Assembly: GCA_902525995.1 (NCBI GenBank)
Contig: CABZJG010000075.1
Location: 1-8,242, forward strand
Direction of reading: 5' to 3'
Source of the DNA: Paracoccaceae bacterium
GTDB taxonomy: Bacteria; Pseudomonadota; Alphaproteobacteria; Rhodobacterales; Rhodobacteraceae
DNA: 8,242 nucleotides
Positions 1 through 6,422 of the stretch are shown piece after piece. Numbering within the stretch: position 1 is the stretch's first letter; every line of letters starts with the position of its first letter. The notes beneath the pieces are model-generated. The model saw only the letters and a list, made by a program, of their open reading frames with translations. It did not search any database and had not been told where the DNA came from. Both the position numbers and the translations under genes were made by a program.

Positions 1-132
1 GCCCGCTGACCTAAGCCGTTCGGGCGGAAAATATATAACCGAGGTCGTCTTTTCCGTTATCAGCCACCCAATTTTCACAGGGCCACCACGGGGGTCCCCT
101 TCAGGTCGCGTATAGTTAATTGAAATTTCCAT
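1..132 (-). CDS. possible partial hypothetical protein running off the left edge
   Basis: An open frame begins with ATG at 132 and runs 44 codons without a stop to the window edge, so only an N-terminal part would be seen. The predicted peptide starts MEISINYTRPEGD and later contains KIGWLITEK; I recognise no family. Against it, there is no convincing Shine-Dalgarno sequence upstream of the ATG. For it, it would be co-directional with hslU, and the AT-rich stretch behind it could hold a promoter. It competes with an open plus-strand frame over the same bases, and the two share their third codon positions, so base composition at the wobble position cannot separate them. Confidence 0.25.
   Translation of the reverse strand, partial: MEISINYTRPEGDPRGGPVKIGWLITEKTTSVIYFPPERLRSAG
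2..115 (+). CDS. possible C-terminal end of an unidentified plus-strand gene
   Basis: This frame is open from the first bases to a TAG at 113-115, giving 37 codons that end in GPPRGSPSGRV. If real, it is the tail of a gene entering from the left and convergent with hslU. The change from mixed composition to very AT-rich sequence falls almost exactly at this stop, which suits a gene end. I recognise no family in the peptide. It is the alternative to the minus-strand frame starting at 132; the window alone does not decide between them. Confidence 0.25.
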   Translation, partial: PADLSRSGGKYITEVVFSVISHPIFTGPPRGSPSGRV

Positions 133-241
133 AATTTATGACAAATCCATATAAAGAGAAAAAAATAGTTGAACTGAAAACGTACAATAAACCCTAAGTC
201 AAAAATAGTATTTCGAGAAAGCTAAAAAATAAAAAAGTAAA
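116..241. other. AT-rich spacer downstream of hslU
   Basis: This 126-base stretch is strongly AT-rich with many A-runs on the plus strand. I see no gene, tRNA or GC-rich hairpin of the intrinsic-terminator type, so how hslU transcription ends is not visible. On the minus strand there is a TTGACT at about 198-203 without a good -10 partner. Confidence 0.5.
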
Positions 242-1549
242 CTACAAAACGTAACGGCTAAGATCCATATTCTTGGTTAGATCCCCAATATGAGTTTTAA
301 CAAAGCTCGCGTCAACGGTGATATTTTCCCCAGACTTGTCGGGAGCTTCGAAGGACAGTTCTTCAAATACGCGCTCAAGAACTGTGTAAAGCCGGCGCGC
401 GCCTATGTTTTCCACAGAATGATTGACCTCAGCAGCTATTTTCGCCAAAGCCGAGATGCCGTCTTGGACAAAGGTTACCTCAACACCCTCGGTGGCCATG
501 AGCGCAGTGTATTGCAACGTTAGTGCATTATCAGTTTCCGTCAAAATACGAACGAAGTCTGCTTCGGTAAGCGCCCTTAACTCAACACGGATTGGCAAAC
601 GGCCCTGCAATTCGGGCAGCAAATCTGACGGTTTGGCCACATGGAATGCACCCGATGCAATAAAGAGAATGTGATCGGTTTTGACCGAGCCATGTTTGGT
701 CCTGACAGTTGTGCCTTCTATAAGTGGTAGTAGATCACGTTGTACACCTTCGCGGCTAACGTCGGCGCCGCGTGCATCGCTTCGTGCACAAACTTTATCA
801 ATTTCGTCTAGAAAAACGATGCCATTTTGTTCAACCGCTTCAAGAGCCTGCCGCGTAACGGTTTCGTCATCAAGCAATTTATCCGCTTCTTCGCCTACCA
901 AAATATCATGGCTTTCAGACACCAGCATTTTGCGTTTTACGGTGCGTTGACCGAAAGCTTTGCCAAAAATATCCCCTAAGTTCATCATCCCCATTTGGCT
1001 TCCCGGCTGGCCAGGGATATCAAGCATTGGCATTGGATTGCTGCTATCTGCGACCTCAAGTTCGATTTCATGCGTATCCAACTCACCCGCACGAAGCTTT
1101 TTGCGAAACATTTCTCGCGTTGATTCACGTGCATCTGTTCCGGCAATGGCTTCGATTACACGGTCTTCGGCCGCGCGCGCAGCTTTTGCACGCACATCCT
1201 CGCGCATTTGAGCGCGGATCATCGCGATCGCGCTGTCGACCAAATCGCGAATGATTTGTTCAACATCTCGGCCAACGTAACCTACTTCTGTAAACTTTGT
1301 CGCTTCAACCTTGATAAACGGCGCCTTAGCAAGTTTTGCCAATCTGCGGCTAATTTCTGTCTTGCCAACGCCGGTTGGACCAATCATGAGGATATTTTTT
1401 GGAAAAACCTCATCCCGAAGATCCGCATCCAGTTGTTTACGCCGCCAGCGGGATCGAAGAGCCACAGCAACCGCACGTTTTGCGTCTTTTTGGCCAATGA
1501 TAAAGCGGTCCAACTCGGATACGATTTCCCGTGGGGTTAAATCGGTCAT
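242..1549 (-). CDS. hslU: HslU, AAA+ unfoldase subunit of the HslUV (ClpYQ) protease
   Basis: HslU is the ATP-driven ring that recognises, unfolds and feeds cytoplasmic proteins into the HslV peptidase. The 435 residues show the family in order: IIGQ near 17-20, Walker A GPTGVGKT at 57-64, the substrate-gripping pore loop GYVG at 90-93, a variable intermediate (I) domain from about 110 to 230, Walker B IVFLDEID at 244-251, a GR pair at 316-317 near the expected arginine-finger region, and sensor-2 GARR at 383-386. The C-terminus SRYVL resembles the hydrophobic tail that inserts into HslV to activate it. Length is normal for alphaproteobacteria. The ATG overlaps the hslV stop as ATGA, and a GAGGA motif nine bases upstream lies inside hslV, so both genes should be translated from one message. 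No truncation or missing catalytic motif is seen. Confidence 0.98.
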   Translation of the reverse strand: MTDLTPREIVSELDRFIIGQKDAKRAVAVALRSRWRRKQLDADLRDEVFPKNILMIGPTGVGKTEISRRLAKLAKAPFIKVEATKFTEVGYVGRDVEQIIRDLVDSAIAMIRAQMREDVRAKAARAAEDRVIEAIAGTDARESTREMFRKKLRAGELDTHEIELEVADSSNPMPMLDIPGQPGSQMGMMNLGDIFGKAFGQRTVKRKMLVSESHDILVGEEADKLLDDETVTRQALEAVEQNGIVFLDEIDKVCARSDARGADVSREGVQRDLLPLIEGTTVRTKHGSVKTDHILFIASGAFHVAKPSDLLPELQGRLPIRVELRALTEADFVRILTETDNALTLQYTALMATEGVEVTFVQDGISALAKIAAEVNHSVENIGARRLYTVLERVFEELSFEAPDKSGENITVDASFVKTHIGDLTKNMDLSRYVL

Positions 1550-2103
1550 TGCAATAATTCCTCAACCGTTAGATTGCCATTGGTATAGACACAAATATCT
1601 GCCGCAATGGCCATAGCTTCGCGGGCTATCGTTTCGGCGTCTTTACCCCCGTCCATCATTGCGCGGGCGGCGGCCAAGGCGTAATTGCCACCCGAGCCTA
1701 TGGCGGCCACATCATTCTCGGGTTCAAGAACATCACCGGCACCGGTTATCACTAACAGTTGTGCTCCGTCAGTCACAATCAGCATCGCTTCTAATTTTTG
1801 AAGATATTTGTCTGTCCGCCAATCCTTGGCCAAATCCACAGAAGCACGGGCCAGTTGCCCAGGGGTTGCCTCAAGCTTGGCTTCGAGCCGCTCTAATAGG
1901 GTAAAGGCATCAGCTGTAGAGCCCGCAAATCCGGCAATAACCTCATACCCTCCCGGTGAAAGCTTGCGAACTTTTCGGGCAGATCCCTTAATCACCGTTT
2001 GGCCAAGCGACACTTGACCATCGCCGGCAATCACAACTTTGCCACCTTTTTTGACGCCAATAATTGTGGTCCCATGCCATCCAGGAAAGTTATCATCAGC
2101 CAT
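1546..2103 (-). CDS. hslV: HslV, threonine peptidase subunit of the HslUV (ClpQY) protease
   Basis: HslV forms the double-hexamer proteolytic core, related to proteasome beta subunits, and is activated by HslU. The 185-residue precursor has an 11-residue leader ending FPGWHG before Thr12-Thr13. Thr12 aligns with the N-terminal nucleophile of mature HslV, so the leader must be removed to expose it. Other family marks are AGDGQ at 26-30 followed by SLGQTV, Lys44 (Lys33 in mature numbering), and the SGGN loop at 137-140 followed by an alanine-rich helix. The mature form of about 174 residues matches the usual length. The ATG at 2103 is supported by a strong AAAGGAG six bases upstream. It is the first gene of the hslVU pair and has its own candidate heat-shock promoter. 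Confidence 0.98.
   Translation of the reverse strand: MADDNFPGWHGTTIIGVKKGGKVVIAGDGQVSLGQTVIKGSARKVRKLSPGGYEVIAGFAGSTADAFTLLERLEAKLEATPGQLARASVDLAKDWRTDKYLQKLEAMLIVTDGAQLLVITGAGDVLEPENDVAAIGSGGNYALAAARAMMDGGKDAETIAREAMAIAADICVYTNGNLTVEELLQ
1559..1563 (-). promoter_or_regulatory. hslU ribosome binding site inside hslV
   Basis: The minus strand reads GAGGA nine bases before the hslU ATG, within the last codons of hslV. With the 4-base ATGA stop/start overlap at 1546-1549, this supports the chosen start and coupled translation of the peptidase and its ATPase. Confidence 0.7.
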
Positions 2104-2109
2104 AGATAT

Positions 2110-2116
2110 CTCCTTT
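2110..2116 (-). promoter_or_regulatory. hslV ribosome binding site
   Basis: The minus strand reads AAAGGAG, close to the full anti-16S complement, six bases before the hslV ATG. It is the strongest ribosome binding site in the window and fixes the hslV start. Confidence 0.75.
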
Positions 2117-2127
2117 AATTCAACTGT

Positions 2128-2156
2128 ATATGGAAGTTATGGGCTTCGGGCGCAAG
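2128..2156 (-). promoter_or_regulatory. candidate RpoH (sigma-32) heat-shock promoter of hslVU
   Basis: On the minus strand CTTG (2153-2156) is followed by 18 bases and TCCATAT (2128-2134). Alphaproteobacterial heat-shock promoters, for example the Agrobacterium pattern CTTG-N17/18-CYTATnT, have a similar layout, though the -10 here is imperfect. Transcription would start near 2121, giving a leader of about 18 bases that carries the ribosome binding site. dnaK has a motif with the same spacing. It was found by eye, with no scan of the background frequency. Confidence 0.45.
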
Positions 2157-2269
2157 GCTTTCGGCGGGGAATAGGACAAATTAATGGATGTAACCAATTT
2201 GAAAAAATATCTAGGTGCACGGTGGTTAATCAGCGAGTTTTAGGACTTATGCAAATTATCCAGTAGACT

Positions 2270-3064
2270 TTAAGACAATAGTCCCTCTGCTCGAAAGCTA
2301 AATTCCGAAGATTTCCCAATCACCAAATGGTCATGAACTGTCAGCCCCAAAACAGTTGCAACCGATACAATTTCATCTGTCATCTTTATATCTTCAGACG
2401 AAGGCGTTGGATCACCTGAGGGATGATTATGGATAAGAATGAGAGCGGAGGCATTCAACTGCAACGCCTGTTTAATGATTTCCCTTGGATAAACCGGAAC
2501 GTGGTCAACAGTGCCGCTGCCCTGTTGTTCATCTGCAATAAGGTTATTCTTGCGGTCTAAAAAAAGAACTCGAAATTCTTCAATCGCCCTATGTACCAAT
2601 GTAGTTTGACAGTATGCAAGAAGCGAGTCCCAGCATGATAAAACTGGTTGACCAACAATTTTTGCCTTGGCCAAACGATGCGCGGCTGCTTCGACTATTT
2701 TTAGCTCTTGAAGAACGGCCAAAGATACGCCTGGTACAGCTTTTAAACGATCAAAAGGCGCCGAAAGAACACCATTAAAATCTCTAAATTGATCCAATAA
2801 AGCGCGCGCTAGTGGTTTTACATCTCTTCGGGGGATGGCCCGAAATAAAACCAGTTCAAGCAGTTCATAATCTGGTACAGCCCTTGCGCTACCTTGCATA
2901 AAACGATGTCGAAGGCGTTTGCGATGGTCTTTAATATAGGATGGAAGTCGAGTCCCGTTCTTTAGCAGAGGTGGCAACTCACCTTGCAAAAACAGTGGCA
3001 ATTCGACCTCGTCAGCATCGTTTTCATGCTCCATCATTTCTTTTTCGATGATGTGCATTAACAC
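2270..3064 (-). CDS. radC: RadC/YeeS-family JAB1/MPN (JAMM) domain protein
   Basis: RadC proteins carry a helix-hairpin-helix region and a JAMM metalloprotease-like domain; the old DNA-repair assignment is disputed and the substrate is unknown. Here residues 66-135 hold the helical part (ELLELVLFRAIPRRDVKPL, then AVPGV). Residues 138-264 hold the JAMM domain, with Glu163 in EEFRVLFLD and the complete HxHx7SxxD signature at His212, His214, Ser222 and Asp225, so metal binding should be intact. The longest frame uses GTG at 3064. An ATG two codons later (3058) and ATGs at residues 10 and 11 are alternatives, none with a good ribosome binding site, so the start is uncertain by up to 10 residues. 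It lies 34 bases after dnaJ with no terminator seen between, suggesting co-transcription. Confidence 0.95.
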   Translation of the reverse strand: MLMHIIEKEMMEHENDADEVELPLFLQGELPPLLKNGTRLPSYIKDHRKRLRHRFMQGSARAVPDYELLELVLFRAIPRRDVKPLARALLDQFRDFNGVLSAPFDRLKAVPGVSLAVLQELKIVEAAAHRLAKAKIVGQPVLSCWDSLLAYCQTTLVHRAIEEFRVLFLDRKNNLIADEQQGSGTVDHVPVYPREIIKQALQLNASALILIHNHPSGDPTPSSEDIKMTDEIVSVATVLGLTVHDHLVIGKSSEFSFRAEGLLS

Positions 3065-3098
3065 AGGGTTAACATGGCCAATCTGCTGTGCAGAGCGA

Positions 3099-4238
3099 TC
3101 AGCCTTTCATCGTATCCCAAAAGGACCGAACGGTCGAAAAAAAGCTTTTGCTTTCCGGGTTATTGTCTTCGGACATTGCTTCAAATTCGCGCAGAAGTTC
3201 CTTTTGCCGTGATGTCAGATTGACGGGCGTTTCAATTGCCAGTTCAATAAACATATCGCCGATCTGCGATGATTTGATTGAAGGCATACCTTTATTTCGA
3301 AGCCGCATTTGCCGACCCGATTGGCTGCCTGAAGGGATTTTCACCCGACTGCGACCGCCGTCAATTGTAGGTACTTCTATATCCCCGCCTAAAGCAGCTG
3401 ATGTCATTGAGACAGGCACGCGGCAGAAAAGATTGCCTCCCTCCCGTTGAAAAATATCATGTTCCCGCACTTCGATGAAAATATAGAGATCGCCTGAGGG
3501 CCCGCCGCGAAGCCCGGCCTCTCCTTCTCCCGAAAGACGTATGCGCGTTCCTGTTTCCACACCAGCAGGGATATTTACGCTCAACGCGCGGTCTTTTTCC
3601 GCCCGCCCTTGTCCGCCACATTTTTTGCAAGGGTTTTTGATCATTTGCCCAATGCCTGAACAGGTTGGGCAGGTTCTTTCAACGGTGAAAAAACCTTGAG
3701 TTGCGCGCACTTTTCCCATCCCAGAGCAGGTTGGGCAGGTGGTCGGTTCCGATCCACCATCTGCGCCTGTCCCATTACACGAACCACATTCTACAGAGGT
3801 GGGAATATTGATCGACTTTTGAAGGCCGGAATAGGCATCTTCTAACGTGACTTGCAGATTGTAACGCAAATCAGAGCCGCGCGATGCGCGGTTGCGACTG
3901 TTCCCACGACCGCCGCCCATGAAGTCGCCGAAAAGATCATCAAACACATCAGAAAAAGCGCTTGAAAAATCACCTGGCCCGCCACCCGGGCGTCCACCGC
4001 CGCCCATTCCGCCTTCAAATGCGGCGTGGCCGTAGCGGTCATAGGCAGCCTTTCGATCCGCATCTTTCAGCACATCATAGGCTTCATTGACTTCCTTAAA
4101 CATGCTCTCCGCATTGGGATTGTCGGAGTTGCGATCTGGGTGCAATTCCTTTGCTTTGGTGCGGTAACCTTTTTTGATCTCACTCGCTGAGGCGCCCTTT
4201 GACAGGCCTAGAACCTCGTAATAGTCACGTTTCGACAT
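3099..4238 (-). CDS. dnaJ: DnaJ, Hsp40 co-chaperone of DnaK
   Basis: DnaJ binds unfolded proteins and stimulates ATP hydrolysis by DnaK in the cytoplasm. The 379 residues show a complete type I (class A) architecture: J domain at about 4-70 with HPD at 33-35; a Gly/Phe-rich linker at about 74-120; four CxxCxGxG zinc-binding repeats starting at Cys151, Cys168, Cys190 and Cys204; and C-terminal substrate-binding beta domains to the end. Length is typical. The ATG at 4238 has AAGGAA eight bases upstream. It follows dnaK by 74 bases on the same strand, and a strong hairpin in that gap probably reduces its transcription compared with dnaK. Confidence 0.98.
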   Translation of the reverse strand: MSKRDYYEVLGLSKGASASEIKKGYRTKAKELHPDRNSDNPNAESMFKEVNEAYDVLKDADRKAAYDRYGHAAFEGGMGGGGRPGGGPGDFSSAFSDVFDDLFGDFMGGGRGNSRNRASRGSDLRYNLQVTLEDAYSGLQKSINIPTSVECGSCNGTGADGGSEPTTCPTCSGMGKVRATQGFFTVERTCPTCSGIGQMIKNPCKKCGGQGRAEKDRALSVNIPAGVETGTRIRLSGEGEAGLRGGPSGDLYIFIEVREHDIFQREGGNLFCRVPVSMTSAALGGDIEVPTIDGGRSRVKIPSGSQSGRQMRLRNKGMPSIKSSQIGDMFIELAIETPVNLTSRQKELLREFEAMSEDNNPESKSFFSTVRSFWDTMKG

Positions 4239-4246
4239 CGATCAAG

Positions 4247-4252
4247 TTCCTT
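4247..4252 (-). promoter_or_regulatory. dnaJ ribosome binding site
   Basis: The minus strand reads AAGGAA eight bases before the dnaJ ATG, just after the intergenic hairpin, leaving it accessible on any message that reads through. Confidence 0.6.
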
Positions 4253-4261
4253 AATAAACGC

Positions 4262-4290
4262 AAAAGCCGGCCCATGGGCTTTGGGCCGGC
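4262..4290 (-). terminator. intrinsic terminator or attenuator between dnaK and dnaJ
   Basis: A perfect 9-bp stem (GCCGGCCCA at 4266-4274 pairing with TGGGCCGGC at 4282-4290) encloses a 7-base loop. In the direction of dnaK transcription it is followed by TTTT (4262-4265). The stem is nearly all G-C but the T-run is short, so partial termination seems more likely than a complete stop. That would give more dnaK than dnaJ message from one promoter. Confidence 0.75.
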
Positions 4291-4312
4291 CTATTGGGTC
4301 TAACTACAAAAG

Positions 4313-6223
4313 TTATTGCCGTTTTCCGTCGTCCAGATCTTCAAAGTCGGCATCTACGATATCATCGTCCATGCCTTCAGCATCGGCTGCCATTGGTTCG
4401 TCATCTGCTTCACTTTGGCTGGCCTTGTAGATCGCCTCGCCAAGCTTCATGGCAGCTTCCGTGACATTTTGAATGCCGGATTTAATTTTAGAAGCATTTT
4501 CAGTTTCAAGTTCGTCCTTCAATGCAACGATAGCAAGCTCAATGGCTTCTATGGTTGTTGGATCCACTTTGTCCGCATGCTCTTCCATTGATTTTTCAGT
4601 CGAATGGATCAAGCTTTCCGCCTGATTTTTGGCTTCGATCAATTCACGACGCTCTTTATCTGATTCTGCGTTTTCTTCCGCATCGCGCACCATTTGATCG
4701 ATATCGTCATCAGACAAACCGCCAGAAGCTTGGATCGTAATGGTTTGCTCTTTGCCTGTGCCCTTGTCTTTGGCGGACACAGAAACGATACCGTTTGCAT
4801 CGATATCGAAGGCGACTTCAATTTGCGGCATTCCGCGCGGTGCCGGCGGTATATTCTCCAAATTAAATTGACCAAGGATTTTATTGTCACTGGCCATTTC
4901 CCGCTCGCCTTGGAAAACCCGAATGGTCACGGCGCTTTGATTGTCCTCTGCGGTTGAGAAAATTTGAGACTTTTTAGTTGGGATTGTGGTGTTACGTTCG
5001 ATCAAACGTGTAAAGACACCGCCCAGAGTTTCAATGCCCAACGACAATGGTGTTACATCAAGCAAAACCACATCTTTTACATCGCCTTGCAAAACGCCGG
5101 CCTGAATGGCAGCACCCATTGCAACAACTTCATCCGGGTTGACCCCTTTATGTGGCTCTTTACCAAAGAATTTGGTTACCTCTTCGATCACTTTGGGCAT
5201 ACGTGTCATGCCGCCGACCAAGACGATTTCATCAATATCATCCGTGCTAAGAGCGGCATCTTTCAACGCTGCCTGGCAGGGTTTCATTGAGGCTTTGATC
5301 AGATCATTGACCAAGCTTTCCAGCTTGGCTCGGGTCATTTTCATAACCATGTGCAATGGCTGGCCAGTTGAGCCGTCCATCGAGATAAAGGGCTGGTTGA
5401 TTTCAGTCTGATTTGAAGAAGACAGCTCGATTTTGGCTTTTTCTGCAGCTTCCTTAAGACGCTGCAGGGCCATCTTGTCTTTTTTCAGGTCAACGCCGTT
5501 TTCTTTTTTAAACTCGTCTGCGAGGTAATTGACAATCCGCATGTCAAAATCTTCACCGCCAAGAAACGTGTCACCATTGGTGGATTTGACTTCAAACAGC
5601 CCATCGTCGATTTCAAGGATGGTGACATCAAAGGTACCGCCACCAAGATCGTAAACAGCGATGGTTTTGGTTTCTTTTTTATCCAAACCATAAGCAAGCG
5701 CTGCTGCAGTTGGCTCATTGATAATGCGTAAAACTTCAAGGCCAGCAATTTTACCAGAGTCTTTGGTTGCTTGACGCTGGGCATCATTGAAATACGCTGG
5801 AACGGTGATCACCGCTTGTGTGACTTCTTCGCCGAGATAGCTTTCGGCGGTTTCTTTCATCTTCTGTAAAATGAAGGCTGAAATCTGACTTGGGCTGTAT
5901 TTTTCGCCCTTGGCTTCAACCCACGCGTCCCCATTTCCGCCATCAACAACTGAGAAGGGAAGGTTTTTCTTGTCCTTGGCGAGATCAGCATCATCATCAC
6001 GGCGGCCGATCAATCGCTTTACACCGAATATCGTATTATCTGGGTTTGTTACCGCCTGCCGTTTTGCAGGCTGACCAACAAGGCGCTCATCATCTGTAAA
6101 GGCAACAATTGACGGGGTTGTCCGCGCGCCTTCAGAATTTTCAATCACACGGGGCTGCGATCCGTCCATGATCGCAATACAACTGTTTGTGGTTCCAAGG
6201 TCAATACCGATAACTTTGGCCAT
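4313..6223 (-). CDS. dnaK: DnaK, Hsp70 molecular chaperone
   Basis: DnaK is the cytoplasmic Hsp70, which binds exposed hydrophobic segments of client proteins in an ATP-regulated cycle with DnaJ and GrpE. The 636 residues show the ATPase signatures GIDLGTTNS (6-14), YDLGGGTFDV (191-200) and VLVGGMTRMP (334-343), the interdomain linker VLLDVTPLSLG (386-396), the substrate-binding beta domain to about 500, then a helical lid and the acidic tail DADFEDLDDGKRQ. The frame stays open upstream to an ATG at 6265, but MAKVIGIDLG starting at 6223 is the conserved N-terminus and has GAGGGAT close upstream, so that start was chosen. grpE is not in the window. The gene lies behind a candidate heat-shock promoter and a long leader. 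Confidence 0.99.
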   Translation of the reverse strand: MAKVIGIDLGTTNSCIAIMDGSQPRVIENSEGARTTPSIVAFTDDERLVGQPAKRQAVTNPDNTIFGVKRLIGRRDDDADLAKDKKNLPFSVVDGGNGDAWVEAKGEKYSPSQISAFILQKMKETAESYLGEEVTQAVITVPAYFNDAQRQATKDSGKIAGLEVLRIINEPTAAALAYGLDKKETKTIAVYDLGGGTFDVTILEIDDGLFEVKSTNGDTFLGGEDFDMRIVNYLADEFKKENGVDLKKDKMALQRLKEAAEKAKIELSSSNQTEINQPFISMDGSTGQPLHMVMKMTRAKLESLVNDLIKASMKPCQAALKDAALSTDDIDEIVLVGGMTRMPKVIEEVTKFFGKEPHKGVNPDEVVAMGAAIQAGVLQGDVKDVVLLDVTPLSLGIETLGGVFTRLIERNTTIPTKKSQIFSTAEDNQSAVTIRVFQGEREMASDNKILGQFNLENIPPAPRGMPQIEVAFDIDANGIVSVSAKDKGTGKEQTITIQASGGLSDDDIDQMVRDAEENAESDKERRELIEAKNQAESLIHSTEKSMEEHADKVDPTTIEAIELAIVALKDELETENASKIKSGIQNVTEAAMKLGEAIYKASQSEADDEPMAADAEGMDDDIVDADFEDLDDGKRQ

Positions 6224-6230
6224 ATTTTCG

Positions 6231-6238
6231 ATCCCTCT
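6231..6238 (-). promoter_or_regulatory. dnaK ribosome binding site
   Basis: The minus strand reads AGAGGGAT seven bases before the ATG at 6223. It decides the dnaK start in favour of MAKVIG rather than the in-frame ATG 14 codons upstream. Confidence 0.7.
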
Positions 6239-6256
6239 TAGTTCAGGCAATAACAC

Positions 6257-6288
6257 GCGACACAAACCCTTTTTGGCGCTTGGGTCGC
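6257..6288 (-). other. imperfect hairpin in the dnaK leader
   Basis: Arms GCGACACAA (6257-6265) and TTGGGTCGC (6280-6288) pair over nine positions with one mismatch around a 14-base loop. If transcription starts near 6325, this folds in the 5' untranslated leader about 20 bases upstream of the ribosome binding site. It does not cover that site, so a role in message stability is easier to picture than direct translational masking. Confidence 0.35.
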
Positions 6289-6331
6289 AAAATTAGCAAT
6301 TTGGTGCACGCTCGTGACCTGCATTGGGTGT

Positions 6332-6360
6332 ATATAGTCAGGCTCTTAGCGGCCTGCAAG
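6332..6360 (-). promoter_or_regulatory. candidate RpoH (sigma-32) heat-shock promoter of dnaK
   Basis: On the minus strand CTTG (6357-6360) is followed by exactly 18 bases and ACTATAT (6332-6338), close to the alphaproteobacterial heat-shock pattern CTTG-N17/18-CYTATnT. The predicted start near 6325 gives a leader of roughly 100 bases. The same spacing appears before hslV. No CIRCE (HrcA) inverted repeat was found in the region. Confidence 0.55.
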
Positions 6361-6387
6361 CTTTGCCAGACTTTTGAAGCGTAAAAT

Positions 6388-6415
6388 TTGGCAAAAATAG
6401 CAGTCATTTTGGCAA
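6388..6415. repeat. two direct TTGGCAA copies 21 bases apart
   Basis: TTGGCAA occurs at 6388-6394 and 6409-6415, with a partial TTGGC at 6418-6422 next to the permease stop. An inverted TTTGCCA at 6362-6368 faces the first copy. The 21-base spacing is two helical turns, but in AT-rich intergenic DNA this may be chance. Confidence 0.3.
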
Positions 6416-6422
6416 GTTTGGC

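Larger units (their letters stand above)
2104..2269 (-). other. radC-hslV intergenic region
   Basis: This 166-base gap separates the end of radC from hslV. It contains the candidate hslV promoter and ribosome binding site at its left. A minus-strand run ATATTTTTTC near 2205-2214 has no convincing GC-rich stem before it, so I do not call a radC terminator. Read-through from dnaKJ-radC into hslVU is therefore possible in addition to the local promoter. Confidence 0.5.

Noticed and set aside
1..25. GCCCG...CGGGC inverted repeat as a structural RNA or terminator
   Set aside because: The arms are only 5 bp around a 15-base loop, no T-run follows, and the stretch lies within two open frames.
90..100. 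GGGGTCCCC palindrome as a regulatory site
   Set aside because: It is a single short palindrome inside the possible edge coding frames, with no second copy or promoter nearby.
2205..2240. radC terminator at the minus-strand ATATTTTTTC
   Set aside because: No GC-rich stem of useful length could be paired immediately before the T-run.
2039..2266. 75-codon plus-strand open frame across the hslV start and the hslV-radC gap
   Set aside because: It is antisense to hslV, overlaps the candidate hslV promoter, has no ribosome binding site noted and resembles no protein family.
3842..4063. 73-codon minus-strand frame inside dnaJ
   Set aside because: It is an out-of-frame shadow of the Gly-rich linker coding region; the dnaJ frame is complete and conserved.
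4639..4890. Second minus-strand frame inside dnaK
   Set aside because: It is out of frame with an intact dnaK and its peptide has no recognisable features.
6224..6265. N-terminal extension of DnaK by 14 residues to the ATG at 6265
   Set aside because: The conserved DnaK N-terminus is MAKVIGIDLG at 6223 and a good ribosome binding site lies just upstream of that ATG; the extra residues match no known DnaK.
6224..6422. CIRCE (HrcA operator) upstream of dnaK
   Set aside because: A TTAGCA at about 6294-6299 (plus strand) looked promising, but the required GAGTGCTAA partner nine bases away is absent.
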